NCBI GenBank assembly: GCA_958009085.1
Contig: OY253669.1
Coordinates: forward strand, 124,001 to 188,000
Direction of reading: 5' to 3'
Source of the DNA: Protoeuglena noctilucae
Taxonomy: Eukaryota; Chlorophyta; Pedinophyceae; Marsupiomonadales; Marsupiomonadaceae
Length of the DNA stretch: 64,000 bases
Below, piece after piece: positions 1 to 10,990 of the stretch (position 1 is the first letter of the stretch; each line of letters starts with the position of its first letter). The position numbers were made by a program, and so were the translations under genes. Under the pieces are notes generated by a model. It saw nothing but the letters and a program-made list of their open reading frames with translations, did no database searches and was not told the origin of the DNA.

Positions 1-97
1 TCATAGCCCCTTCCCCATTGCTAAACCTGACCTTAAAGCCTCAAAGCCTCAACCTCACCCTCACACTAACCCTCCCCACCCCCCTCTCTCCCCCCAG

Positions 98-574
98 CCT
101 GTTCCCGATCGTTCAGCCCGCCGGCCGCATCCCCGACCCCTACCAGGACGGCAATGCCCTGGGAGATGCCTTTTTGGAGCAGATATGGTATCAAGGTCGC
201 AGGGCACTGCAGCCGCCCCCCACGCTGCCGGGGGAGACGCTGTGGGAGACGCTGCACCACCACGAGCCGCCCAAGGTGAGATGGGGTTGATATTGATAGG
301 TGCGTGGTTTAATACTGATAATGGTTAACAGTGGTTGGTAGCGGTCTGTTTGGCGTAAGCTGCACGGTCATTGCGTGCGTCAAAACAAAGTGTTTCCTTT
401 CCTTTGCAGGGCTGGAGCACGCAGCCTCTCCCCAAGCCCAAGCCAGGCCGCGTGGACTTCAGCGCCACGGCACAGGGCACGGGTGCATTTGCAGGAGCAA
501 GTACAGCACATGCAGGGGCATTGGGTGTGATGGGGACGCTGGATGGCAGCGTGACGCTCAACCCCGACGCCTGA
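98..574 (+). CDS. 3' end of an unidentified protein gene (partial)
   Basis: Two terminal exons are visible, 98..275 and 410..574. The first follows a pyrimidine-rich acceptor (CCCCCCAG) and ends AAG|GTGAG; the second follows TTTGCAG and reads in phase 0 to a TGA stop. The 114 visible residues include a charged/aromatic stretch (GRIPDPYQDGNALG, then FLEQIWYQGRRAL) that looks like folded protein, followed by a Pro/Lys-rich linker and a small-residue Gly/Ala tail. I do not recognise the family. The 5' part lies outside the window, so neither start nor localisation can be judged. The 3' end faces the SRRM1-like gene, about 195 bp away in convergent orientation. Confidence 0.6.
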
Positions 575-769
575 AGCACGAAGCACACAGCAGCGAGGGG
601 AGGGGCTGACTTGACACTACTAAGTTGCGTGAAACGCGTTCAAAGGCGACAACACCAACTCCGTAAATGTATCAGATTAACAGGGCATGACATGGTGGAC
701 TAATATTCGTTGCGTCAGCCCAGGCCCTGCAAACCCCCACGTCACAACTGCAACCGCTCCCACACTGAC

Positions 770-2726
770 TTAGTAACCGTCCGACACAGATCGGGAGCGG
801 GAGGGGGAGCGGGAGCGGGAGGGCGATGGGGAGGGCGTAGGGGACTTGCTTGCCCCGCCCCGCCGACCCCGCCGCTCCTCACCCACCCGCTCCCTGCCCC
901 GCTCATCGTCCCGCTCATCGTCTCGATCGCTTCCCCGCTTCCTGCCCCGCTCCTCTGCCGTGGCGTCATGCCCATTCGTGCGCTTGCCACCCTCATTCTC
1001 CTCATCCCTGTCCCGTGCTGCACGCTTGTTGTTGTTATCGTCCGCACCCGCGCCGTCCTCACGCTCGCGCTTCCGGTCGCGACCCGCCCTATCGCCATCC
1101 CTGTCTCTCTCTCTCTCTCGCTCCCTCTCCCGCTCCCTCTCTCGCTTCCCATCCCTCTCGTCACCCCTCTCCCTCTCTTCGCCCCTGTCCCGCTTCCCAT
1201 CCCTATCGCCATCCCTCTCCCTGCTCCTCTCCCTCTCTTTGTGACGTCCCCCATCCCTCTCCCTCTCCCTTCCCCGCTCACCATCCCTGTCCCTCTCCTC
1301 ATCCCGCCTTCCATCCCTCTCCCTCTCCCTCTCCCTCTCCCTCTCACGTCCCCCATCCCTACCCCTCTCCCTCCTCTCATCCCTCTCCGCCTCCCACCAG
1401 CCCCTACGCCGCTCGCCACCTCTACCATCCCCACCCCTAGCATCTCCACCCCTCCCATCCCCGCCCGGCCCTCGGACGTCCCACCGCCGGCCACCCCGCT
1501 CCTCCCGCCCCCTCTCTTGCACCCCGCGCCCCCGGTCATCCCAGCGCCGACCCTCGCGCTCCCCACGACCCCTCTCCCTCTCCCTCTCCCCATCCCTCTC
1601 ACGACCCCTCTCCCTCTCCCTCTCCACAACCCGCTCCCTCTCCCTCTCCCCATCCCTCTCCCCCTCACGCCCCCGCTCCCCGTCACGCCGCCACCCCCCC
1701 TCGCCACCGCCCGCCTCCCCACGCCTGTCTCCGTCCCCAGCCCTCCCGCCCCAGCGCCCCTGCACCTCGTTACGAGCTGGCTCGATGGCCGGGGGGGGGC
1801 CGGGCAGAGGGGCGGCAGGCGGGGGTGGCAGGGACTGATTGGCCGGCTGAGGCGCGGGCGGGAAGTCGCGAGGCGCGGGCTGCGGGTAGAGAAAAGGGTT
1901 GACCGTGCTAGGAGAATCGCTGTTATGGCACATGGCGTTGCAAGCAGGGCACCCGCATTCTCACCATGCCCATCTGGTCGAGCATCCGGCGCTGCGGCTG
2001 CCGCTTCTCCCGCTCCTCCGCGATAATCTGGGCGGGGATGCCTGCAATAAAAGTCGACGTAATCTTGTTAAGTTATCTCGTGAGAGACCAGAGGCAGAAG
2101 CAGCCAGACCGGGCGCAGGCGCAGGCCCTCACCGCCGGGCCTATCTTTCGCGTCCAGAATGAGCGCCCAGAGCTCCCTCATGAACAGCGACGTGTTCTTC
2201 TCAAGGAATCCCGTCAACTGGATCTGAATCTCCTTCCCGTCCAGCTCATCTGCGGGCGGCCGCGGTGCACGAAGGCTCAACACGCGCTGCGCTGCCAAAG
2301 CGCTCCGTCGCTCGCGCGGGCGCCGGGACCCGGCCACCAGCACCTGCAGCTATATAAAAAGTGCTCGAAAAGCGGCAAGGCACGCGTCGCGGCTCACCTT
2401 GGTCGAGCATCTCAGCGACGAACCCCTGCAAGACCTCATCCTCCGCGCCCAGCAGCTGCGTGATGCGGTTGGCCGCCCATGTCTTGATCGACGTCATCGA
2501 CACCTTCCACTTCTGCGGAGCGGGTGGGAAGAGACGCGCCCGGATCGCGCGAGGGCCTTTTGCGTAACGTTACGACGCGTCCACACTAACATCCAGCCCG
2601 CGCCTGCTCCGCTTAGGCCGCGCGAACGAAGGTGTGCATAACGAATACGAACGCGCGGCTCACCTTGGGCGTCAGCTTCTCGTCCATGGACTTGTCAAAC
2701 TTCATCTGTTTCTTGAGGAGCGACAT
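770..2726 (-). CDS. SRRM1: SRRM1/SRm160-like splicing co-activator (PWI + RS domain)
   Basis: Five exons, complement(770..1879, 1965..2041, 2133..2249, 2398..2512, 2664..2726); all junctions are GT-AG and keep frame, giving about 493 residues. The start MSLLKKQMKFDKSMDEKL and the following PWI fold (SIKTWAANRITQLLG, then IQLTGFLEKNT and FMRELWALIL) closely match the SRRM1/SRm160 N-terminus, which binds nucleic acid and bridges SR proteins and snRNPs in the nucleus. The last exon of 1.1 kb codes a low-complexity Arg/Glu/Asp/Gly domain and ends in SR dipeptides (SPSRSRSPSRSRS) before DGY-stop. This exon makes the plus strand almost pure pyrimidine for 600 bp, which explains the long proline-rich open frame on the other strand. 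The start is the first ATG before the conserved PWI and is likely correct. Confidence 0.88.
1080..1710. repeat. Low-complexity polypyrimidine/polypurine tract inside the SRRM1 exon
   Basis: The plus strand is a run of CCCTCTC/CCCATCC hexamer-like units, the minus strand their GGGAGAG complement coding Glu-Arg-Asp-Gly repeats. It is coding sequence, not an independent element. Strand asymmetry of this length can form triplex DNA, but that is inference. Confidence 0.75.
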
Positions 2727-3777
2727 CTTGCTGCGGGCAGGAAGAGGGAAGCCGGGCCGCGTCACTAGGCATTGCGAGAAACTCGTAAGCTGACGGCGGA
2801 CGGCATCCGCATCGCCAAATCTCGGCCTGGCGCGTGAGGGGAAGCCCAGGCCTAGCCTGCGGGTCCTGCGCACATCCCGGCCTCGTGCTAAGCCGGATCG
2901 CGAGCGGCGCAAGTCCGCATCGCGCTCAGCGCAGGGACAGGGGGGAGGAACGGGCCAGAGAGCGAGCCGGAGGGCGATCCTGCGCTGCGGAAGGGCGAGC
3001 GGCAGTTCCCCCGCCCCGACGCCTCCCCGGCCGGTCGGACCTCCCCGGTCACCTCGCCCGCTTTCAATGGCAAACTCGAGCAAGGGAAAGTCGCTGAGCT
3101 GAGCCCTGCGTCGTTGTGGGCGTGTCAGGGGCTCAGCGCCCGGAAACACAGCGCAGGCAATCCCCGCGTGCACGGCACGAGCTGCATGGCCGCGCTAGTC
3201 CTGACGCAGCAGCCACTCACTCCTTGAACCTGGGGTCCTGGTCCCCCGCCACGCCCCGAAGGCCCGCCCCGGACATGGTGACGACCCTCGCGCAGCCTCC
3301 AAGACTGGACGCGGTTTGCAGACGCGCGGTGGATGCTGCACAGTGCGTGGAAGGGGAACGCTTGTTGGCCGGAGCGTCTTGGTCTGCAGCTTCATGAGCG
3401 CGCCTCACTCGCCAGAGGACGCACTGGCACGACTGCTGCCAGCAGATTCTTCAGCGCGGTTGATTGCCAAGCACATCCACTCTCGTGAGAGGCGTTTAGA
3501 GTGCTCTGTTTGAGTGGCCGTCCTGGTAGCCGTCAGGGACAGGGAACGTGCACACAAAGCCTGCCCTGGGCACCGGAAGCTCAGCAGCAGCAGCAGGGCA
3601 TCGTTTCTGGGATGCAACGGGTCGTGTCCGCACGCCAGACGGCGGCGGACCGTGCGCGGCCTGCGGGCGCCTCGGGCCGGGGAGCGTGCGTGCCGGCGCT
3701 GCCCCTTCCCTTCCCGCGCGCGCGCCGTTGCGCTGGCCGTCACCTTGCGAGGGCCACGCCGAGAGTGACCAATGTAG
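2727..3777. other. Divergent intergenic region SRRM1 / CCS1
   Basis: About 1.05 kb between the SRRM1 start and the earliest supportable CCS1 start. It should hold both promoters and 5' UTRs. Open frames here have no recognisable protein sequence. A 5' exon of CCS1 carrying a plastid transit peptide could lie in it, but I could not identify a donor with confidence. Confidence 0.4.
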
Positions 3778-6700
3778 ATGCGATCACGAACGTTTTCGAG
3801 GCCCCAAAGCCCCTGTCGGGGGAGCAGGCGAGGAGCGCTGCGTCGCCAGGTTATCCATTCCGCATTCATGCGCCGGCCGGCAGCCAGGTCGAGGGATGGG
3901 AATCAAGTTATTCACACGACCCGATTGCGACCGTCGGCGTGTCCCGCGAATCACCCCCGCGCGCGTGCGCCATCGTCGCAGGGTCTGCCGCCCTCCCGGC
4001 CCCCGGAGGACGGCAACCAGCTGCGAATCGCGTGGAGGGGGCTCCTGCGCGCGCTGGCCAATCTCCCGCTGGCGATCGCGGAGCTCGCCGCCCTCGCGGC
4101 CCTCTCCGCCGTGGGCACGGTCATTGAGCAGAACCGGTCACCCGATTACTACAGGTGCGGGGCGCCGTGCGGAGTATATATTGACAATGTACTCATCAGT
4201 TGCATTCGTCAACATCAAACGCGTGTATTCGCGCTCGGTCCCGCTCGCCCGATCCGCGGCGGAGAGAGCATGGGAGAGCGTACGCATGCCAAGTTCGCAC
4301 GTGTCCCCACCTCCACCCTCTCTCCCGCAGCACCTTCTATCCCAGCGACGGTCCCAGCAAGGTTCTCGGTTTCGTCACGTCGGATTTGATCCTTTTCCTC
4401 GGCGTCGACCACATCTACACCACACCCTACTTCCTGGGCCTGATGGCGCTGCTGGGGGCCTCCCTCGCCGCGTGCACCTTCACCAGGTGTGTGGGAGAGG
4501 CTGTGTAATAGTAGTTTTACTATCTGTGCTACAGTGACAGTATTACTACCTGTGCGATGATATCACCACCTCCACATTTGCACACATCCCCCAGCCACAC
4601 CTCATCATGCGCTGTGACACCCACATCCCCCATCTACTTCCCCAACCACACCTCACCATCCGCAGGCAATGGCCGACTGTGCGACTCTCGAGCCGCTGGT
4701 CGTTCAAATCGACCAAGACCGCCATCGCGTCGCTACCATTGGCCGAGTCCCTGCCTCGCTCCCGGCTGAGTGACTTGGCCCAGCAACTCTCCTTGAGGCG
4801 ATTCCAGGTCTTTGTGAAGGACGGGAAGCTCTACGCATTCAAAGGCATCGTGAGTGGGCATATGTGGAGAGGCCTGGATGATGTGTGGGCATGTTGGGCA
4901 TGCATGCGGGTGGTGGCAGTTGTGGTGGTGCATGAGCGTAACATATGCGGGAACGGTGGTGCTGGTGATGGTTGCTGTTACTATCGCTTGTAATACAACG
5001 ATTGCCACGCTCGCCCATGGCGCCCACGCTCACCCGTAACCCCACCCCCTCCAGGTTGGCCGCGTGGCCCCCATGGTGGTGCACGCCTCGATGCTCCTCT
5101 CCATGACGGGATTCGTGCAGGGGGCGCTGATGGGGTGGGAGGGGTCCGTGATGTGCCCGGTGGGGCAGGAGTTCGTGGCCGTGCAGGCAAGGGGTGGGGA
5201 GGGAGATATTAGTGGAAATAGGAGTGGAATGGGAGAGATGAGCTAGTAGGGATGGGCAGGCGAGGGGTGGAGGGGAGGAGCGAGGGTGGTAGGAGTGAGC
5301 AGGCTTTATGCATTCCGCTGCCCCTCTCGCTTGCACCCAGCCACTCCCACTCCAACACCCCACCCCTCACTTCACACACACCTCCCCCCGAAGCCCCCGT
5401 CCCCCGTCTCCATGTTCGCCCCTCTCCCCCCGCTGTTCCACACATCACCCCCGCAGCCCCTCTCCCTTGCACCCATGCTTGCCAGCCACTCTCACCCCAC
5501 TCCCCTACCCACCACACCTCCCCCCGCAGCCCCTCTCCCCCGTCTCGATGTTCGCCCCCCTCCCCGCCGGCTCCGACGCCGTCGTCCGCGTCAACGATTT
5601 CCGAATCGACCATCGATCCGATGGTCAGGTCGGTCAGTACTTCTCAGACGTATCGGTGCTGACGAGGGACGGGGAGGAGGTGACGCGCAAGACGGTGTCA
5701 GTAAACGACCCGCTCAGGTTCGGGGACATCACGGGTGAGCATGGGTGGGGTGTGTGGGGGTGTGGGTGTGGGTGTGGGTGTGGGTTGTGGGTGTGGGTGT
5801 GGGTGTGGGTAGGGGTGTGGGTGTGGGTGTGGGTGTGGGTGTGGGTGTGGGTGTGGGTGTGGGTGTGGGTGTGGGTGTGGGTGTGGGTGTGGGTAGCAGT
5901 GTGGGTGTGGGAGTGGGTGAGTGGGTGTGTAAATGGGAGGCAACTGTTGTTCACGCGTTCTTGTTGAACCTAGCTAAGACATTGCATCAACATCTACCTG
6001 ATCAACCATCAGGTACAACCATCAGGTCCCCCCCCCGCCCCCCCCCCCCCCAGCGTACCAGACGGACTGGGGCATCGCGGGCGTGCAGCTGCGGATCACG
6101 GGCGATGGCTTCGACGGTGCCACGCCCCTGGCCCTCCCCATGGCATCGCTGGAGGGGTCGGGGGTGCTGCAGGGGCGCGCGTGGGGGACCTTCCTGCCAG
6201 GTGAGAGAGGGGTGTTAGAGATGGGTTGGGTGTTGGGGTAATAGCGCTGCAGGGGAGGGCGTGGGGGACGTTCCTGCCGGGTGCGGGTGGGATGGAGGGT
6301 GGGTGTTGTGGTGTGTGGGGGATGGAAGGGTGGGGGCGTCATGGTGCACTGGTGCGTTATTGGTGCGCTGGGGGAGAGTCGGGCAGCGGAATTTGCCAGA
6401 AGCCCCTCGACATCTCTCAGCATGTGTGCTGATGGTTGACGGTACATTTGCTTTGCTCCGTGATCCCTTGCACCACCCATTTCCAATAGCAAGACGTTCC
6501 CCTGCCACCCGCAGTGGGCGCATCGACTGGCGACGCCAAGCCCCGGGGGGTGTCGCTGATTGCGCGTGACCTCCAATCGATCGCAATCTATGACGACAAG
6601 GGGGCGTTCGTGGGGGTGCGGAGGCCGGGGTCTGGCAAGCCCATTGAGGTGAGCGGGGTGGTGGTGGCTTAGTGGGTGGTGTTGATGGAGTGGGGTGGCA

Positions 6701-7203
6701 AGCCCATCGAGGTGCGTTAAGGTTGTTGATTGAGTTGGGGTTGTTGATTGAGTTGGGGTTGTTCATTGAGTGGGTGGTGTGCCAGGAAGCGCTGAGTGCT
6801 GATGCGTCGCACTGGGTGGGTCAGGCAAGCTTATTGAGGTGAATGGGTGGTGTTGATTGTGTGGGTGGGTGTTTAATGAGTGGTAGTTTGCCAGTGGGGT
6901 GGCGATGAGTACCCCATGCCCCACCCCCGTCAGGTCTCTGGCGTTTCGCTGGTGGTGGAGTCGATGACGGGCAGCACCGGCCTTCAGATGAAGACGGACC
7001 CGGGCATCCCCGCCGTGTACACCGGCTTCGGATTCCTCATCCTATCGTCTTTCATGTCATTCCTCCCTTTCATGCAAGTGTATGCCGTGGCAGATGGGGC
7101 CACGGTTCACGTGGGTGGCAAGACTAACAGAGCTGATGAGGACTTGCGGAGGGAGCTTGACGAGGTGTTTGATGCGGTGCCGGAGGTAACTGAGACGGCG
7201 TGA
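3778..7203 (+). CDS. CCS1: CCS1 (ResB-like) cytochrome c synthesis protein of the plastid
   Basis: Eight exons, 3778..4154, 4331..4486, 4666..4849, 5055..5186, 5530..5734, 6054..6200, 6515..6648, 6934..7203. The product is the thylakoid-membrane ResB/CCS1 subunit of System II, which with CcsA attaches haem to apocytochromes c6 and f. Diagnostic stretches are [19 protein letters not shown] plus IEQN (first membrane segment), [16 protein letters not shown] (second), [23 protein letters not shown] and [14 protein letters not shown] (lumenal domain), and the last membrane segment [20 protein letters not shown]. Family homology begins about residue 75; the Arg/Ser/Ala-rich leader from 3778 is plausible transit peptide, but an upstream exon joining at 3982 is possible. 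Intron 4 (5187..5529) starts CAG|GCAAGG and has no in-phase GT donor. Introns 4, 6 and 7 contain copies of neighbouring exon edges. Confidence 0.88.
5250..5480 (+). repeat. Decayed copies of exon edges inside CCS1 intron 4
   Basis: At about 5257 the motif GGGCAGGCGAGGGGTGG repeats the real donor region at 5181 (GTGCAGGCAAGGGG). At 5382..5430 a stretch repeats the acceptor and the first ~35 nt of exon 5 (real copy 5511..5566), with acceptor AG preserved as CCCCGAAG. A further half-copy with CCCCGCAGCCCCTCTCC lies near 5451. All are skipped if the conserved protein is made. Confidence 0.65.
5755..5900 (+). repeat. (GGGTGT)n minisatellite in CCS1 intron 5
   Basis: About two dozen near-perfect hexamers of GGGTGT, with two interruptions, lie directly after the donor of the intron 5735..6053. 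The same intron ends in an almost uninterrupted C run at 6028..6050 before its CAG acceptor, so it is G-rich at one end and C-rich at the other. Confidence 0.9.
6247..6285 (+). repeat. Copy of exon 6 end and donor inside CCS1 intron 6
   Basis: Repeats the true exon end at 6168..6200 (CTGCAGGGGCGCG through CTTCCTGCCAG|GTGAG) with a handful of substitutions; the copy keeps a GT after CTGCCGG. Confidence 0.75.
6694..6840 (+). repeat. Two copies of exon 7 end and donor inside CCS1 intron 7
   Basis: The true exon end GGCAAGCCCATTGAG|GTGAG (6634..6648) is followed by a copy at 6694..6711 (GGCAAGCCCATCGAG|GTGCG) and a more diverged one at 6823..6838 (GGCAAGCTTATTGAG|GTGAA). Only the first is conserved as coding and in frame with exon 8. 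Confidence 0.8.
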
Positions 7204-8758
7204 GACAGGTGGTAGGGGAGGGTGGCGTGGGGTTGGTGGTGTTGAGCATGTGGGGGGAGGGTGGTGCGGTGTGAGGGTGGGTGTGGACGGGTGGCAACGG
7301 AGGGTGCTTGCATAAAGAGGAGTGGCCGGATGACAGGCATGTGCATTTGAAATGAAAAGCACCGTTCAAGGGAAGGCGAAGGGGTGGGAGGGGCGCGAGT
7401 CTGGCACAGCAAAGCGTGCTGGGGCAACAGGGCGGCACTGGGAGTTACACTGCACACCCGTGGCAGGTACGAAACGCAGCAATACGAATGCTAGGGAAAG
7501 GGAATCGACAGGCGTGGCACGGTCACACGCAGTATGAAGGAGTCCCTCAAAGGGGCGCGTCTGCGGGCGCCGCTCCCGCGCCTGCTGCCCCGCGCTTGCG
7601 CAGACCCTCCCCATTCACGCCACCATTCCCGCCGTTGGGTCGTGTCTGCCCCAGCCTTGCCCGTCCGGCTCATTCTTGCAACAACGGAGTCTCCTCTGCG
7701 AGCTCGCTTGCCTTGGCCACCACTTCAAGGGCAAGGCTTGGGCGCCGCTTGGGTCCGACCAGCATCTGCGGTGTGGCGGTGGTGGTGTGGTTACGCGAAT
7801 GGATTGGCGGCTGTGGCTGATCACCCATGGCTATGTGCTATGACTTAATTGCACTCCATGACCCATCGTCATCTCAACAGTGCTCGACATCTGACCTGCC
7901 ACGCTCTCTGTCCTTGCCTCGGCAGCGGACAAGCANNNNNNNNNNNNNNNNNNNNNNNNNNNNNNNNNNNNNNNNNNNNNNNNNNNNNNNNNNNNNNNNN
8001 NNNNNNNNNNNNNNNNNNNNNNNNNNNNNNNNNNNNNNNNNNNNNNNNNNNNNNNNNNNNNNNNNNNNNNNNNNNNNNNNNNNNNNNNNNNNNNNNNNNN
8101 NNNNNNNNNNNNNNNNNNNNNNNNNNNNNNNNNNNCCCAGATCCGAGGGCCGCCGATGCTCACCTCCCGCGCCGCGGACTTGACCTCGCAAAAAGGGCGA
8201 TGCATGGGGGACGCGCGCGCCCATTGCGCCGGCCCGCGCGGAGTTGCGAGGGGGGATACCCTGGCCAGAGCCCCATGTTGCACCCCCGACCGACCGGGAC
8301 TCGAGAGCGGCCCGTGCTGACGCGCATCCCCCTCTCACGCTCCGTGTCCGTGCCCGGAAGGTGAGCCGGGCGGCCCGCTGCCTTCCCTGCTCGCCCCCAG
8401 CCGCGCTTCGCCTGGGCCGCTGTGCCCGTGCGCCCAGGGTTCCCGCGGATACGTTGCTGGCCGCCGCGTGTCGCTTGAGGGATATGGTCGGGATTTCTGG
8501 GGCCGGATCCGACCGTGGGTCCCGGGCGCGCTCGGGGGACGCGGCTGATCTGCGTGGACTCCCCGAGGGCCCCCGGGCGCGCCGGCCCATCCGGACGCGC
8601 GTTGCTCGAGCGCATTTTGTCGTTCTCTGGCTGCTCGTATTGGCACTGCGTCGATTCCGCGCCGGAAGCGGAGATGCGTGCCGCCTCTCGCTGGGCGGCC
8701 ATGTCCCCGACCCGCCGCGGCGTCCGGGCACCCCCGCAGGTCCTTCGCGTGCGGTAAG
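7204..8758. other. Intergenic CCS1 / EFL with assembly gap
   Basis: Holds the CCS1 3' UTR, the N gap and the EFL promoter and 5' UTR. I see no conserved protein or RNA gene on either side of the gap. Confidence 0.5.
7936..8135. other. Assembly gap (200 N)
   Basis: Exactly 200 N, a round number typical of a placeholder or estimated gap. The real sequence and length here are unknown, and features spanning it must not be trusted. Confidence 0.98.
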
Positions 8759-10546
8759 ATGGCGACCGACGGGAAGACGCACCTCAGCATCGTGATCTGC
8801 GGCCATGTCGACTCCGGCAAGTCGACGACGACGGGCCGCCTGCTCTTCGAGCTCGGCGGCATCCCCGAGCGTGAGATGGAGAAGCTGAAGGCCGAGGCCG
8901 AGCGTCTGGGCAAGTCGTCCTTCGCCTTCGCCTTCTACATGGACAGGTGCGCGGGCGGGGAGGGAGGGGCTGGGGGGTGCGGGCTGTGGGCGCCGCCGAG
9001 GGCGGGGAGGGGCGACGGCGGGGCGGGAACGCGCGTTTTGCCTCGCATTAGGGGATCGGGAGGGGCGCGGGGACCTGCAGCGGGCCGGCCGGCGCGCGCG
9101 AGCCCCCGCCCCAGCCCTTGCTGGCCCTAGTTAGGGCGCCGCCGGGGAGCGCGGGACACGACGCCCGGCCCGCCCCGCGCGCTCCCTGCAGGCAGAAGGA
9201 GGAGCGCGAGCGTGGTGTGACCATCTCGTGCACGACCAAGGAGTTCTTCACCGACAACTGGCACTACACCATCATCGACGCCCCCGGCCACCGCGACTTC
9301 ATCAAGAACATGATTTCGGGTGCCGCCCAGGCCGACGTGGCGCTGCTCATGGTGCCCGCCGACGGTAACTTCACGACCGCCATCCAGAAGGGCAACCACA
9401 AGGCCGGCGAGATCCAGGGCCAGACGCGCCAGCACGCGCGCCTCATCAACCTGCTGGGCGTGAAGCAGCTCATCGTGGGCGTCAACAAGATGGACTGCGA
9501 CGTGGCCAAGTACGGGAAGGAGCGGTACACTGAGATCGCCGACGAGATGAAGAACATGCTCATGAAGGTCGGCTGGAAGAAGGAGTTCGTCGAGCAGTCC
9601 GTGCCCGTCCTGCCCATCTCCGGCTGGATGGGGGACAACCTGCTGTCCAAGTCCGCCAACATGCCCTGGTGGACGGGCATGGAGGTCAAGGCCATGGACG
9701 GGCGCACGATCAAGGTCGAGTGCCTCAAGCAGGCCCTCAACGACTTCGTGTGCCTGCCCGACCGCAAGGCGGAGCTGCCCATGCGCATGCCCGTCTCGGG
9801 CGTGTACAAGATCAAGGGTGTGGGTGATGTGATCACGGGCCGCGTGGAGCAGGGCGCGGTGATGCCCAACGAGGAGGTCCGCTTCATCCCCACGCACACG
9901 GCGTCGATGGCGTGCGAGGGCAAGGTGTTCACGGTGGAGATGCACCACAAGCGTGTGGACAAGGTGAGGCGTGGGCGGGGGCGCTGGGGCGGGGGCGGCG
10001 GGTGCAGCTGAGCGCCGCCAGCGGCTGAGCGCTGTTGGAGGCTGCGGGGGCTGGGCTGGGCGGCCCTTGGCCTGGGCCTCAGGCGCGCCGGCTCCCTCTC
10101 GCGCCCCGCAGGCCATGACGGGCGACAACGTGGGCCTCAACGTGAAGAACTTGCCGAAGGAGAACATGCCCCGCGTCGGCGACGTCATGATCTACAAGAA
10201 GGACGACTCGCTCAAGGCCGCGGCCAGCTTCGTGTGCCAGGTGCAGACGCTCGACATCCCCGGGGAGCTCAAGCCCGGCTATTCTCCGATCGGGTTCGTG
10301 CGCACGGGCCGCTCGGCGTGCAAGCTGACCAAGATCGACTGGAAGATGGGCAAGGAGACGGGCGGCAAGAAGATGGAGGACCCCGTGTCGCTCAAGTCGA
10401 ACGAGGTGGCGCAGTGCGTGTTCGCGCCCATCCAGCCCTTCGTGTGCGAGACGTTCGACAAGTGCGAGGGCCTGTCGCGCATCGCCTTCCTGGACGGCAA
10501 CACGGCCGTGATGCTGGGCAAGATCGTCAAGGTCGAGTTCAAGTAA
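8759..10546 (+). CDS. EFL: Elongation factor-like GTPase EFL
   Basis: Three exons, 8759..8946, 9192..9963, 10112..10546; GT-AG throughout; 464 residues, the normal EFL length. It delivers aminoacyl-tRNA to the ribosome in the cytosol in place of EF-1alpha. G-domain motifs are complete: GHVDSGKS (P-loop), DAPGH (G3), NKMD (G4), with the SGW segment after. EFL rather than EF-1alpha is shown by the start [20 protein letters not shown] followed by [16 protein letters not shown], by [11 protein letters not shown], by the segment [20 protein letters not shown], and by the C-terminal [14 protein letters not shown] and [19 protein letters not shown]. Codon use is strongly GC3-biased, as expected for a highly expressed gene. 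The ATG has a purine at -3 (AAGATGG). Confidence 0.95.
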
Positions 10547-10990
10547 ACGCGCCGGGCCGCAGCCCTCGCTTCGCTCGATATTGCTGCCCCGTGCGCGGCG
10601 GCTGCGTGGCGGAGGGGCTGCCTTCCCTTTGCATTCGGCTCGCGGCGGCCACAGTTTCTGGGACGGGAGGCGCACAGCGGCGTGGGCAGGCATTTGAACT
10701 TACAGAGCACATGCAGCACGAACGAGGCACAATGCACGCGCTCGCGGGCCCGGCAAAGGCGGCAGGCAGTGACGGGTGCAGCAGCTGCAGAGCGCTGAAC
10801 CATGCGCACCCTGCCGTTAGGGTCCTGCCAACCACTCTAGCACAGCTCCCACAGCTCCGATCGGCAACGAAACAAGGCATCTACGGGATCGAAACACCGG
10901 GAGGGCGGGGCGGGCGTGGGGACTCCCATGTTAGGCAAGCAGACGAGGCAGGTGGGGCGTGTCCGGGCAGCATGCAGCCATCGACACCCA
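10547..10990. other. Convergent intergenic EFL / TFIIB
   Basis: About 440 bp between two stop codons, presumably both 3' UTRs. No other feature seen. Confidence 0.5.

Noticed and set aside
710-2026. Long plus-strand proline-rich open frame (438 codons)
   Set aside because: It is the antisense shadow of the SRRM1 RE/RD-rich exon; translation is only Pro/Leu/Ser low complexity, while the minus strand has PWI homology and a consistent exon chain.
4170-4182. TATATATTGAC motif as a promoter
   Set aside because: It lies in CCS1 intron 1, with no start site evidence; A/T runs are expected occasionally.
5755-5900. GGGTGT array as an interstitial telomere
   Set aside because: It does not match TTTAGGG or other standard telomere repeats and sits wholly within an intron.
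7827-8806. Open frames across the N gap
   Set aside because: They exist only because N is translated as X; no evidence of coding on either side.
9127-10188. Minus-strand 353-codon open frame
   Set aside because: Antisense to EFL exons 2-3, a by-product of extreme GC3; no domain.
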